Positions 51,677 through 64,000 of a DNA stretch of 64,000 nt are shown in pieces. Each line of letters starts with the position of its first letter. Within the stretch, counting starts at the first letter, position 1. The stretch lies in contig JAWUZG010000332.1 of assembly GCA_036785705.1 (NCBI GenBank), positions 1,240,001-1,304,000 of the forward strand, read 5' to 3'. Source of the stretch: Acanthornis magna. Taxonomy: Eukaryota > Chordata > Aves > Passeriformes > Acanthizidae. The notes under the pieces are model-generated. The model made no database searches and was not told the DNA's origin. It was given only the letters and a program-made list of their open reading frames with translations. The position numbers and the translations under genes are program-made.

Positions 51677-52388
51677 GAGTAGCAGCAACTATTTGCATTT
51701 TTTTCTATACTTTCAGATTCCTAATATTCAATGGTTTCCCTGCCCAGTAAGTTGCTTTTTCCTGTGGTTTTGAAGATGTCTCTCTCAGGCTCACAGCACT
51801 GAACTGGTGACTATTTTGGGGAAAGAAGCTCTTTTTAATAGCCTTTCTGTCTGTGCTGACCTCAAGTCCAGTTTCCAATTGCTAGAGCACAATAATGCAT
51901 TGTAAATAGTAGAGTTGATACTGATTTACAGCAACTTACTGCAAGGTAACAGGAAGAGTTTTCTCCCACTCCTATTTTAAGTGCAGTGTAAGCTGAATTC
52001 ATCAGTACAGAATCCCATCGACCACATTATACAAAATCTGCTGGCTGTACTGTCCATCACACGAGCTTGCCATGTATTTAGACCTTTACACTCACTGAAA
52101 CTTGCAATTTAAAGAGAAAAAAGCATTCCAGTTTCATATCAGTACATTTCAGGATTTTACCAGCGTCGAAGGTTTCCCAAATGAGTATTTCAGGTGGCAG
52201 ATGACTTTGGTGTGCCCCTTCCAAACAGCATCAGTATCCAGTGTTCTGCAGAGGATTTTCTACCAAAAGCAGTGTTAGGATCTCATTATTGAGAAATGCC
52301 CTTGCCTGAATTAAGTAGTCACAGCCTATGAGGAAATTATGACTGATGTACAGTATTTCTTTAATACTTACTTTTCTTCTCTGGTTGG

Positions 52389-52409
52389 TTTTTTTTTTTT
52401 TTTTTTTTT
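52389..52409. repeat. Poly-T tract
   Basis: Twenty-one T residues in unique sequence. Confidence 0.95.
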
Positions 52410-53264
52410 GAAACAGCATCAAATTGTCCGAGGTGCATTGTCAGCTTGAAGGGGAACAGGGGATGTGTATTAATTACCTTCCTTAACTAAGGACTCGGAT
52501 TTTGTGCCATTTCTTTTAAGCCACATAGAGTTGAGAGGGGAGATGGAACCTAGGACTGAAAACAAGACAAATGTGGCAAGAACATCTTTGTACTGGAAAA
52601 TATTTACTTACATACACAAAAAATGTTTCTACAGGCATTTCTGCAGTGTGGGGAAACAGGCGTGCACTAGGAGTAGGCAATTCTTGCCTGTCTGGAGGGA
52701 CTGGTATGACCCACACAGAGCTTCTCCCACAAAGTGATTTTGAGAGTCTTTCATAGCAAGGACTCCACCTTTGATGGCAAAATATACATTATAAGAGAGA
52801 AATTATTAAAAGATGGAAATCATTTTCCAGGCAGGTGACTCTATGTGCACTGTAACACTACAATTCTTTAAAAGCACTTTAAGGAGGGATATTAAATTAA
52901 TGGTTTGAGAAAACAGTGGTTTTGTCTGGGGTGGGAAAAAGCCTAATTTTCTAAGTGCTATCCTTCAGTGATTCCAGCATCAATAACATGGTTTGTCAAT
53001 TTCTGCAAATAAAAATAATTAAATTGTTCTTGGAGTATGCAGAGTTTGTCTGAGCTTTTCAATCTCTATGGGCCCTGAAAGAAGTCATGTTTTCTGTGAT
53101 ATTGTTAATAGAGAAAGGGAATAAATGGAAGCATATAATATCTGACACTGAAAATCCTTCTTTTTATTACTAGATCTTGTAGAAAAACTCTTAGGTCGCA
53201 TAAGAAAAGGAATATTACTTTATGGAACATTATCTAATTATCTAATATTCAAAAGGACGCATTA

Positions 53265-53482
53265 CGTTTAGATTGGGTAAGAGAAAAAATTCTTTTTTAT
53301 GATGAGGGTGGTGAGACACAAACAGTTTGTGTTGAGAAGCTGGGGCTGCCCCATCCCTGGGGTGTTCAAGGCCAGGTTGCATGGGGTTTGGAGCAACCTG
53401 GGATAATGGATGTGTCCCTGCCCATGGCAGGGCATGGAACAAGATGAGCTCCTTCTAACCCAAACCATTTAATGACTCTAAG
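53265..53482 (+). mobile_element. CR1 LINE retrotransposon, 5'-truncated 3' end
   Basis: The copy runs from a TTTAGATTGGG motif through GAGGGTGGTGAGACAC, GGTGTTCAAGGCCAGGTTG, CAACCTGGGATAATGGA and GTCCCTGCCCATGGCAGGG to a decayed tail CCCAAACCATTTAATGACTC. These are successive landmarks of the avian CR1 3' end in sense orientation. An internal deletion removes part of the segment between GGGCATGGAAC and TCCTTCTAACCC relative to the usual form. Open frames on the minus strand across it are antisense artefacts. It is on the opposite strand to the copies at 21.6 and 49.9 kb. Confidence 0.93.
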
Positions 53483-56400
53483 CTACTTATGCGTTGTCAG
53501 TACTAATGGGAATTTGCATGGTAACTGCCTCTAGAGTTGGTCAAAGTACTGCAGGTTTTGGGGTTGGTTTATTTTGAGGTTGTTGTTTGAGAGGGTAGGG
53601 GTTTTTTACTGTTCTAAACAGAAATAATAGAAACATGCGATTCTCATTACTTAAAAATATTTTAGCAAAAGAATTCTACAGGACTAAATCCTGAAATCCA
53701 AGTAAGATGTTATTTCTTCCTACTTTGTTTAGTCTGAGGTCACAATAGTCTTTCTTGCAAGTGTGTCACTGATGGGCAGATTTTATTCCTCTTGCAATAG
53801 GCTAATCTCCTGTTCATAATCTCCATTAAATTTCAACTCATATATCCTGAACTCCAGCAAAATTTCTTAGAATTAACAAAAGATATTAAATTATACACTA
53901 TTAAACTTTCCTCACTTGTATTTCAATTAAAATAACCCAAACCTTACACTTCTTTTTAGTATTTTTGCCTTTTTCACAGTGCTGTAAGTTTGGTCTCTGG
54001 GCAAATTGGTGTGAACTGTCTTGTGTCCCTCTGTCTAAGACTGAAAGCCCTTGAAGCAGAGTGGTTGCATCCCTGGATGTAACACAGAGCATGGGTCAGT
54101 CCACGTGCCCATAGACCTGAGGGGGAAAACAATAATTGTGTGGTTTTCCTGTACAAAGCACAGCAATAAGGAGAGGGGAGTTTCACACCCCACTGAGGCA
54201 GTGTTTTTACTCTTCTGTCTAGGTCAGCCAAGACCCATCTTTCAGGACCTCCTGTCCATCCTCAATATCCAATGGGCCTGTTTCCCTTTTTGGCAACTTC
54301 CTATCAGCTCCCAGTTCTTGTGTTTAATCCATATCTCCAGCAGTGCTGTGTTGGCAGTATGTCAGTGCTCCTCAGATCTGGGTGCTTTATCTACTTTCTG
54401 CTTGGTGTGTGCAAAACTCAAATCTCGAGTTACAGGGATTTGAAATCAGGTAGGAAAGTTTTGTCAGGTCAGACAGATAAAAACACACAGAGGTTGGAGT
54501 AGGAGGAATGTTTTCTTCTGATCTAGATGGGTGCTATATTTTCTATGATTATCTGGGATTTTCCCCAATTCTATAATACTTCAGGAATGCTCTTGCTTTT
54601 TTATCCCCTACTACGCCATACAGTAATTTCAGCTGTTAGTTTTTTAACTTGATTTGAGCTTTGTTATAAGGTATTGGGAAAGATGTGTAGCTGCAAGGTG
54701 TTACTGACTACAAGGGTATGACCTGGGCAACATCTTGAACTGAGTATTTACTGCTTGTTTTTACTGTGATCTAAGGGGACTGATTTCAATAATTTCGATG
54801 GCTCCCTCTGGTTCTGTCTTTATATGTTCTTAATTACTCTGCATTTAAGCATACCAAAATTATCGTTACCCTTGCTGGGCTTTCAGACTTTTCTTTCCTT
54901 GTTCTTTTTTCCTCTATATGTAAAAAAAAAAAACCCAACTTTTCATTTTTGTATCATTTCCTCTGCAAAATCCAGTTCATTAGGATTTTGTTCATTTCAT
55001 TTTTCTGCAATGCTTTCTGACCTATTCTTTTTAATTATTTCTTCTTCCATCCTTTGTAGTTTCACTGCTTATTCTTAGTATTCCATTTGAAAAGCACACT
55101 GTGGACCTTCTGTGTTTTGAATTTTTTGGAATGCAAAGCCCAGATAGCATTAGAGCCTCGGTCTTACAGGAATTCAGCATTTGTTCGCATTCACATAAAG
55201 TAAGATTAATTTTTCTTACTCAAGTCATTTGATTCCTTATCTAGCCAACTCCAGTTATTACTTCTGTAGTTTGCATCTCGTAAATTGGAAGTTTTCAGGT
55301 ATTGATTTGTGTCTGTTTTGAAATTCTGCGTCAATTGAGTTACCTCATATTTAGACCTTTGTTTTCTGTAACAATTAAGAATTAAATATATTGAAATACT
55401 ATAAACCCCCATGTTTTGTAGAACAAGATGTTTTTGAACAATTCATGTCAACCCATTTATTCTTTCATAGTTCAAATGTAGATCAGACCCAAATCTGCGC
55501 TGACTGTAAGTGCCAGCTGAGTACATGTCCCCAACATCTGCCTTGGGTGAAAGACACATAAATTCCTTAGCAGTGGGATGATATATGAAATGAGACTTTT
55601 CAACTTTTTCATGTCTGATTTTCGACGTCTGTTATGTTGTTCTTTTAGAAATTGAATTCCAGGCAAGTTGATTTCTGAGGGGAGATTCATTTAAAACTTG
55701 GTGTTGTAACAGGGATTCTCTCTAGGTATTTCAGTGGACTTTAAGCAAGGCCATTTACCTGCAGCAGGGAAATAATGCACATACTGAGGGGATTTCATGA
55801 CAGCAGGAACCCCTCAATAGAAAACTTAAGAGGTTTCAAGAACTAAAAGGTACAAAACGCATGAAAGCTTAGTTGTCAAATTTACTAATTATACGTTATA
55901 CATTTCTTACCTAATGTCTTGGTGAAGCCACAATAAATGTTAAGTCCTTGTGACATAAGATGGCCCAGTAGGTAGCACAGAAGCACTTTAAACCTTAAAA
56001 ATTCTGAAGTAATAGAAGAAGACTCTGTTACCCTTTAGTCACCAGTACTTCCTGGTTGTATAATACATGGTTAAGTACAACATGTCTAAGAAATAGCTTT
56101 CTTGTCTAAAATATTTGTCTGATCCATCATTTCCAGCTGTCTGCTATCTTATCTTTTGACCCCTCAGTCACACTGCTAATAGGATTTTTATAAACCAGCA
56201 CAGCAGTGAACTTCACAGCTCAACAGATTAGTTCATGTGCTTTCATCTCTGGAGCCTGGTTCAAATTCACTACTGACCAAGTGCACCATAATCCTCCTTC
56301 GGGCAGTCTCACTGAAAAAGGGACTACAGACTATATTATCTTCTAGAACTCAACTGGAGGCTGGACCCCACACAAGTGTCGCTGCCCAACTTGGATATGC

Positions 56401-59400
56401 AATTTTTAATTTTTTTTTTTAATTAAAAAGGTATCAGGCAAGCTGTGTAATGAATTTGTTTTTCCTGACTCCCTACAGATACCAGCTACAGACCTGCAAA
56501 AAAATGTACAGTTTCAAAACTTTTTCATTTTGAAATCTAATGAAATCAAAGTATTAGAAATATTAACCAGGACAAACATTTCAAAGGATGGGTTTGCTTG
56601 ATTTCAATTTTAAATTCTTCTATTTTTAAAGTTTTCTACTGAAAGTGAATGTAATTAAATTTTAAAAAAGTGCACATGCTCAAATTGTCAAATCACAAAT
56701 CAAGTCACAACTCAAGTTGTCATGTTCAGCCAATTACAGTATAGCCAGGAAGGGCATGGATAAGATCTGAGACATGTAGCTGTATTATTTCATTGCTGGT
56801 TTGACTTACAGAAGTCCAGGGAACAGAAAAACACTTTTAATTGTTTTGGTGAATTCTGAGACCTCCTGTCAGGGTGTTGATGCCACTGTTGTACAGGCCA
56901 GGGTAAGGAGGAAGCTCTGGCCCCACTTGCTGCATCGTGTCACAAGGATAAACAGTTTGGCTGCCCTTTGCAAAAACAGGAGTTGATTTAGTCCAATTTT
57001 TTTTTTGCACAACACCAGTAAATGCTTAGGATGGGTCAGCTATGAGCAGCTAGTGGCAGGTAGCAATGATGTGATCTCTGTGGAGAAGGAATTTTTCCTG
57101 AGGCGAGTGACCATAACTGGGGGACTGGACTTTGCTGCTGTTGTGAGGTATGAGGTAAACAGAGCTGGTTTTAAGTTTCTTCGTGATTCTTAGGAGAAAA
57201 TAATAGTTTTCTGGGTTTTTCTAATGCTGCTGACTATTTTTCTGTGCTCTCCTGAATAGGAGAGTGGAAATATAAATATCCTGCACCTAGTTTTTACTAC
57301 TGTACAACTCATATTTTTTTAATTTTTATTATTTCTTTCCCACACTGTCATGACAATAATGGTACTACTTGGTTTATTTTTTAATAAAATATAAAATAGG
57401 ACTAAAGCATTGTGTAACTTCACCTGCTCCTATACACAATGGCTAGTTATTTGTACAATGTCTTCAGAAAAGCCATTTCAGTTCCAATTTCAAATGTTAA
57501 TGCTAGTCTGGTGATCTGGCTCTGCAAGCTGTTCCATAGGCCAGTTCTGCATCTGTTGGAATAGACAGAATCCTGCATGGAGATGGGAACTTCACACATA
57601 TGGATACCTTTGCGGAACACAGATAGCAAGTCTTGCAAAGGTTATCCTTGCCAAATGTTCTTGTATTTATTGTGACAGTGTCTTTGTTGAATTCATTGAA
57701 TGCAACTCCTCTTCCACCATCCATTTGATTTGCAAATGAATTCTCTTTGACTGTATTCACACCCCTTCTGTATTTGCTTTCCAACAGTATTCCAGCAAAT
57801 TACTTTACTGGCAGGAACACTTAGGGACCCAGCCAATTTTAAGTATTGCAAGAATATTCACAAAAACCAAAATTCTCATTCATAACTCCACACAGAGTTT
57901 TCAGATAAGCTTAATCTTAAAAAAGATATTCAGTGTATCACTGAGCATGAACATTTCTTGTAACTTATGTTCATGGTCAGAGCAGATAAACTTAAGAGAG
58001 TCAAATTACTGTTATGAATGGCCTCTGTGTGTGCTACAGATCAAGACTCATGGGCAGAAATTACATTAACAATTATATCTGAAGAGAACTTCTGACAAGA
58101 AAAATTTGCTTAATAAATTATATCAATTTATATGCTTGAATCCAGTGTGTCAGAAAACAGCAGAAGTGGACAGCACAGTTACAGGGGTCCTTACATTTCT
58201 TTCTTTCTTTCTCAGTGGATAAAAGAATGCAATGTTTAATATTCAGTAACCAATGGGTTTTGGATGCTATAATACAGTTTTAGTTGCTTCTCTGATCCGC
58301 CATGTTTCCACTGTATCCAGACATGAAGGCTTGGATATAAAAACATTACTTATTTCTTTGAATGGTTAAATATGCATGCCACAGTCATTGATGTGACTCA
58401 AAATTAACCAATGCAGTTATTTCCACTTTCAAGAACACTTTGCGTTTGGAAATGCAGTGAGAACAGAATTCTGTTCCAGGGGGTACTTGGAAGCAACCAG
58501 AGCCACGAGTGTGTGCATACAGCTCTGTTTAATCTGTGGAGGTCAAAATTCTCTGGTATCATTTTATATTAGATTTTTTTTTAAAGGAAAATATATCTGG
58601 ACATACATATCTAATTTTTATTTGGAACATATTCTGGTTCCTGTCCAACTTTTCTCTTTATCTCCTGCATACCAGCTTCCAGGTATCTGTCTCCTGACGG
58701 TAGAGATGTGTGGAGGATTAGTGTCTTGACTGGCAGATTGGCTAACATTACAGTTCTGTTCATATGGAGCTTTCCTTCAAGTTCTGAAAAACCACCACAG
58801 GCAGCCCAGGAAAAAATTGTTTCCCTTGTTGCAAAACAGCGCATACAACTTTAAATTCAAAATGCAATCTGAATTGGGATATCTTTATATTGTTCACATA
58901 TCAATACAGATAGAATTATGGATGAAATAATATTTTTTGTCTTCCTGCTCAATAACTTAGAGGTAAGGCAAGCTGTAACTCACAGGAATGACAGAAAGCT
59001 TAGGGTCATCGATTGTATCTTCTACTGCTAAATTAATAGATCAGAGTCCTTCTTCAATAAATAGAAAGAGGAGCATTGTTTTTCAGGATCCAGTCTATTC
59101 CCTAACACTGTCTGTGTGTGGCTATAGATACACAAAATACAGAGGGAGGGACAAGCCCTTTAGAGCTGGGCTTGCCCATATCTTCCTGCATTATACTCTT
59201 TCAACAGGATCCAATCCTATAGAAGACACTCCATGCAAAATAGGACTTTAGGATTATGAACAGCTGTTATAAGCAAAACTTTTAGGATTATTTCCCTTTT
59301 CATAAATGAACTTTCTTTGCTCCCGAGAGGTACACCTTGCCAAAACTCAGATGACTATCAGACTTAACACATTCCAGACTTTTCCAAACGTGGGGTGTCA

Positions 59401-61110
59401 GCCAGGCACTGACCCCACCCAGGCCAAGGACCAAATGGCAGAGCAGTGCTACTCTGATATTTCCCCAACAATACAGGAGCGTCCCTGTAATATATGAAAG
59501 TGGTTCTAAAGCATATCTTGAAGGCAAAACTGTTTCATTACAAAGTGATGGGAACAGGATGTACAATAGCCTGGCTGTGGTATGATTGAAAAGGAGCTTT
59601 GCGGGTTTGTGTCTGACTTGCAGGTGAATTATGAGTGCCTTGTTTTTGTGCAAATGAACTCATTTAACTTACAGCTAAAAACAAGGATTGTAACTAAGGT
59701 CTGCAGAGTGATTCTGATGTGAGGGCTGAATTACTCACAGTACTATGTGATTATGAGAGCCCTTCAGAATCGATGGCTTGTGTTCTGTTATTTGGACAGA
59801 AACAAAAAGTACTGCTTGGTATAAAAAGCTTTTACCCTCAGTCTACAAGTCTAAATTTATCCTATTTTTTAATACCATTGCATTTCCTACTGTACAACTT
59901 CAACACAACTCCCTAACTTAAATCACATTCTACTATATCCTATTTTCTATTTCAGGCTTTAGAATTAGAAAAGGCCATCTCCCTTGAGCATTCTGTTCAA
60001 GTGAATAAAATAATTTCATCACACTTCTCCATGGAGGAATTTTTTTAAAAATTATTTATTTAAACTATTTTCATTTTTCCCCTCAGCAAAGTGTTCTGTA
60101 AACCCTGTACTAAAATACAGAAAGGAACAAAATTTAGAAACTTTCTTATCTATGGACATATGAGTGACTTGGGTCATTCATTGTTTCTTTAGTTTGCCTT
60201 CAACCATATCGATTTCTGCCAATTTCACTGTAGTTTTCTTAGTTTCCATACTATTTCTTACTTTTGTGCAGTTATTTTTAGCTCTACGATCTCTGTGGCT
60301 TTTCTGCTGGTACCTCCCTTATCAGAGAGAGTTCTCAAGTTGAATAAAATGGGAAAGTCAACAGAGCTTCTGTTCTGACTTTAATATAAACAGACCATTG
60401 CTATTCATTTTTGAGTTTCCTTGTGGGAAGGAAAAGTTCTGCAGTTTGGATGATGTGGTTTTGAGGTCTTTCACTTGAATCTCACTGCCGGCTAATTTGT
60501 AAGAGTTCAAGGAGGACTGCATATTATTTATACACTTTATATTGTCAGAAGCCTGCCTTAATTTGTAAGTCTGATAACTGAAATAAACCAAGATCCAAAG
60601 TGGAAAGTGGTCCTTTTAACAGAGAATCCCTTATGAGCTGCTTTTAGGAAAATTCCATTAACCTTATCTTTGCAGTGTCTTTTCCAATTTGCTTTTTTGC
60701 AGGTGGCAATTGCAGTCAGGCTCTTTGTGGAGGAGAGGTTCTAGCACAGATTTGGCCATGAAAGCCCTGTGCCTCTTGCACCTCACATCATTGACTCCGG
60801 GTTGTTGTTGCTATCAGCTCTGCTGCTCGCTCAGAATTCACCTCAAAGATCTCCTTTAGGACAAGGACAGTAATTCGAGAAACAAAGGCACCTCATTGTG
60901 CAATGAGCTTTTCTTACTCTTGGACCTGTTTGGATGTGAGCCACTGGCCTTCTGAGTGGTCAGGTGATTTCTCAATCTGCTACAGGAGCAAAAATTGTAT
61001 CAAAATATTTGATATGTTTAGATTGCAAAATGACCAGAAAATAACATAGCACTAAAAAGCAGCTTAACTGCAACTCCAGCTGGAATAGATGCACACACAA
61101 CCCCCCTCCA
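53483..61110. other. Unique non-coding DNA
   Basis: AT-rich unique sequence. A 130-codon plus-strand frame at 54051-54443 and a 117-codon minus-strand frame at 59300-59653 show no known motif and overlap frames on the other strand. A TTTC repeat at 58196-58213 ending in CAG resembles a splice acceptor, but no exon follows. Confidence 0.6.
58196..58213. repeat. TTTC microsatellite
   Basis: About four TTTC units. The run ends in TCAG and so mimics a 3' splice site. Confidence 0.85.
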
Positions 61111-61119
61111 TCAAATCCA

Positions 61120-61560
61120 GTCTCAATAAGTTGTTAATATTTGATTAATTTGAATGACCCTTACGTACCCTAGGTGCTTTCTGCACTCTGCAAATTGTGA
61201 AGTGCCTGCAACTTTATCTCGGTCCCTTAAGAGATGATCCACTGTTCGTCTCTACAACTTAATCAGATCTGTCATTCAGGACTAGAGGGGGAAGCGCTGC
61301 TGGTAGGAAACTGAAAACTAGCAAAATATTGCAATAGTCCAAAGTATTCCCTTGCTAATTGTCCTAATTAAATTGTTATGCAAAAATTGCCAAGTGATTT
61401 AAATCCCAAGGGAAGATTTGCTGGTTTTTTTCTGAGCTAGTCCTACCAATAGCCAACCCTTAGAGCACTCATAAATCATAATCTTGCATGAGGCGCAATT
61501 TAAGATTTGTTGTTTTGAAGTTGCATCAAATAATTGATCAGAAATTGTAACTGGGATTAT
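61120..61560. promoter_or_regulatory. Candidate conserved regulatory element
   Basis: Dense homeodomain- and POU-type motifs (GATTAATTTG, GCTAATTG, CTAATTAAATTG, TTATGCAAAAAT, AATTGATC) sit in repeat-free DNA that keeps CpGs (TACGTACC, CTCGGTC, TTCGTC, GCGCAATT). This resembles vertebrate developmental enhancers, but no alignment is available. Confidence 0.27.
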
Positions 61561-62169
61561 AGACCAAGATCAGAAATGAAATTTAGCAAATAATTGCAAA
61601 AATAATTGGAGTTACAAATCCTGAAAACTGAGAAACATTTCCTTTTAATGCCCACAGGGATGGGACTTGTGGCTTTGATTAGGATTAACACTAGGAGATG
61701 GGGGAATGAAGAGAACAGAGCAGTTTTAGATTGGTTTACAATTATGACATATAACCTATTCCAAGAAAGAAAACAAAACTTTCCAAACCTACATAGAGGT
61801 AAAATTTAAGATAAAAACCATTATTTCCATTTCAAAGACTGCAATTTCTGAGAAGTACTTTGATCATTTATAAATGGCCACCTAGTAAAACCTTGGGTGT
61901 CACAGTTCTAGCAGATCTTTGAGGTTATTTGAACAACTGGTGTGTGCCTGCTGATGTACTTACTGAGCCTATTGCTTGTTCATCCATTAAGTCTACATTT
62001 AAGTGGACTTAATTCCTAGTTATGGGGAGGCAAAGAAAGAGATTTTTATTAGAATTTTAATTTTCTTCATTAAAAAAACTTATCTCCACTTCTAGTCACT
62101 TTTGAAAAATGCTGCAAACATAGCAGTTTTTCTTAAAATTATTTTTCTTTTTTGAAAACATGATTCCTT

Positions 62170-62240
62170 GGGTTCTGTTAGCAGAGATCGAACCCTACTT
62201 CTGCTGAAAGCTCGAGGACTCTCACTGCTTCTATGAATGA
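62170..62240 (-). mobile_element. tRNA-like SINE relic (possible)
   Basis: On the minus strand a good RNA polymerase III B-box match (GGTTCGATCTC, 62184-62194) follows an A-box-like CAGTGAGAG (62219-62227) by about 33 nt. That is near, though slightly shorter than, tRNA spacing. The surrounding AGCAGA/TCTGCT pair (62180-62185 and 62200-62205) can form a short stem. The proper T-stem is poorly paired, so it is not a working tRNA gene. The most likely reading is an ancient tRNA-derived SINE head. Confidence 0.33.
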
Positions 62241-63289
62241 GTACTAATTTAGGCTCATAATACTGCTATAGATCTGTGAAACACAGAGGCAGTGTCAGTC
62301 TGCTCAGTATTGGCAAATTGTTTGGATTTCATTTACACAGTCTGAGGGAAATTCATCCTGTATGTTAATCAGATGTTTTCAGAATCATATGCACATAAAA
62401 AACCCACCCCAGAAGACATAAAGAACACAGATATTATACAAACTGTGGGCTGTCTTTATGTATCAGTTTTTCTCCCACAGTATTCCCCAGGAATGGTAGA
62501 CTTTGGGTGGATTTCTGCCCTTATTGAGTTCAGGGGCAAAATTGTAAATTTATCTTGTGGATATGGGAAGGAACCCCCACAAACCCTAGCACAGACTGTT
62601 CAGTGACACAGTATCACCATTTATTCTCAAAATTATTTCCATTCCCTTTTATTCATCTCTCAACAATTTTTAATGCTTCAGGCTTGTTTATTTGACTCAG
62701 AGTGTAAGTTACTAAAACACTCTAACTGCTCTTAATATTTTTTTGTTATAAAGTTTAACAGAAATTGAATTTGTTAAATTCAAACTAAATATTTATAGCT
62801 TGCTAAACCATTGTTACACTTTTTGCATAAGAGTAAGGAACAATTAGGATATTCTTGCAAAATATTCTGAACTTGATAAAGACCCATTTTCAGAAAGAAA
62901 ACTCTTCTTTCAAAACACAGAACAGTTCTCATCTCGCAAATGCTTACTTAACTACATCTAATTCCATGTAATTTGAAATGGGAATGAAATCCAGAGGGTG
63001 CACTACGTACCAGAATTTCTGCATGACTACTCCTATGCAGTTAACAAGGTTGGGCAGCTCTGTGTATAATTCATGGCTACTCCGAGGGTATCTTGGGTCT
63101 TCAAGTAGAGAATTCAGATTTCGGGTTTAGAGTGAGACACACAGCATTCAGTTCACTCCTGGGTGGCTGCGGTGCTGTGAATAGAGCAGGTTTCGTGTTG
63201 CTGATGGAAGAAGTAAACAAGTGTAACTAAAGATCTACGTTAGAGTAGCCCTTGGCCTCCAGAGGTGATCTAAGCTGTAAACATGACGT

Positions 63290-63570
63290 TGTCAGAGGAT
63301 GCTGCGATTAATAACGCTGTCTGCAAAAGAGAAATCCTGTGGCAGAGGAAATCTGAAACAAATAGGATGTGTCGGGATACATATTAAATACGTATTAAAT
63401 GGGCTAATGTCTCATTCTTGTAATTGAAATGCTTATGGGGAATCTAATTAACCTTTCAAACGCTGATTCCCGAGTATTTTTGGCATCAAGAGCTATTTCT
63501 TGAGGAAAACATCAGATGCCAGCATCAAAACGTTTTGTTCTCTATTTATTTCATCTATCTCTCTGGAAAA
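63290..63570. promoter_or_regulatory. Candidate conserved regulatory element
   Basis: The stretch combines several homeodomain-type sites (GCGATTAATAAC, GGGCTAATG, TTGTAATTGAAATGC, TCTAATTAACC) with retained CpGs (GACGTTG, TAACGCTG, GTCGGG, ATACGTATT, AACGCTG, CCCGAG, AACGTTT). It has no simple repeats. It is the strongest enhancer-like signature in the window by eye. Confidence 0.3.
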
Positions 63571-63599
63571 TCTTCAATTAAATGTCAGAAATTAAATAA

Positions 63600-63925
63600 T
63601 ATGCTGTCCTTGTGGCTGTGGCCTGATCAGCCAATTTCATTGCCAGACCTTGGCTGCAGAGTCCCGAGGGCCAATGGCGATTTAAAAGAGAGGGGTTTGT
63701 AGGGCTGAGTTGGTTTTGCTCCTTCCTCTGCTGTTGGCTATTCCTTGGAGAATCCCTGAGCTGCAGCAGCTGAATCAGCGCCCTCCAAGCCCCTGGTCCC
63801 CACAGACCCCCAGCCCTCCTGGTGTCCCCAGCCCCGTGGGAAGGGAGAGGCACCGAAACTCCGGCACCGTGCAGAGCTGCAGTTTGGATCTCACTTTTTT
63901 CTCTCCCCTCTTTCACTGGTAGGGA
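63600..63925 (+). promoter_or_regulatory. GC-richer block with CCAAT and TATA-like boxes
   Basis: A CCAAT at 63671-63675 and TTTAAAAG at 63681-63688 precede a GC-richer stretch (about 63720-63880). That stretch holds a 70-codon plus-strand frame (63710-63922), a 121-codon minus-strand frame, and a donor-like CTG|GTAGGG at about 63919. The CCAAT box is closer to the TATA-like box than usual. Neither peptide is recognised. It could be a first exon with promoter, or a local composition fluctuation; the window ends too soon to tell. Confidence 0.18.
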
Positions 63926-64000
63926 GTTGGATGATGAGCTCACGTGTTTTGTGTTTCCCTGAGTTTGATGGATGATTATGATTTAACGTAGATGGAAAGT

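Larger units (their letters stand above)
49912..53264. other. Unique non-coding DNA
   Basis: AT-rich unique sequence with two homopolymer runs. A good plus-strand acceptor-like tract ends at about 51180 (TTTTTATATTCCAG) and is followed by only 18 open codons and no donor, so no exon is called. Confidence 0.6.

Noticed and set aside
53242..53468. Two overlapping 66-codon minus-strand frames
   Set aside because: Antisense to the plus-strand CR1 copy.
54051..54443. 130-codon plus-strand frame
   Set aside because: No recognised motif, and an 85-codon minus-strand frame at 53974-54231 overlaps it; compatible with chance in a window this size.
60670..60860. TTTGCTTTTTTGCAG acceptor followed by about 50 open codons
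   Set aside because: Peptide is Cys/Leu-rich without motif, and no donor was found before the stop.
1..64000. CRISPR arrays, operons, ribosome-binding sites, replication origins and phage genes
   Set aside because: No direct-repeat/spacer arrays or dense coding were seen; the sequence is clearly vertebrate nuclear DNA.

Overview
The window reads as non-coding DNA from a bird, most likely a songbird (inference). The evidence is three copies of the 3' end of the avian CR1 retrotransposon, two solo LTR-like elements of the kind common in passerine genomes, G/T-rich simple repeats, AT-rich unique sequence, and the absence of any bacterial-style gene packing. No open reading frame looks like a known protein. 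The longest frames (up to about 170 codons) are explained by a tandem repeat or are close to what chance gives in 64 kb. I therefore call no confident protein-coding gene; the window could be intergenic or lie inside a very long intron.

Layout: positions 1-5860 are unique AT-rich DNA. From 5865 to 6215 there is an LTR with CCAAT box, TATA-like box and polyadenylation signal in order. At 7216-7335 lies a G/T-rich tract with G-quadruplex potential, followed at about 7960-8560 by a GC-rich, CpG-containing island. That island ends in a perfect 30-bp minisatellite (8401-8543) and is followed almost directly by a second LTR (8604-9097). This 5.8-9.1 kb stretch is the most unusual part of the window. 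From 9.1 to 21.6 kb the DNA is mostly unique, with a second G/T tract (11.5 kb), a TA microsatellite (13.4 kb) and two speculative minus-strand exons (16.8 and 18.7 kb). A 0.5-kb CR1 copy lies at 21595-22101 (minus).

From 22 to 49.8 kb I see unique sequence with scattered A/T tracts, a 13-bp inverted repeat enclosing about 300 bp (26.4-26.7 kb), a duplicated dyad at 43.2 kb, and several stretches that look like conserved regulatory elements (35.1 and 45.7 kb). A short CR1 relic lies at 49.85 kb and a plus-strand CR1 copy at 53.27-53.48 kb. The last 3 kb holds two further enhancer-like stretches (61.1 and 63.3 kb), a tRNA-like SINE relic (62.2 kb, minus) and a GC-richer block with CCAAT and TATA-like boxes at the right edge (63.6-63.9 kb).

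If the window has a function, it is probably regulatory: AT-rich DNA with homeodomain- and POU-type motifs and retained CpGs. That is inference from base composition and motifs and needs comparison with other bird genomes. I found no new gene system.
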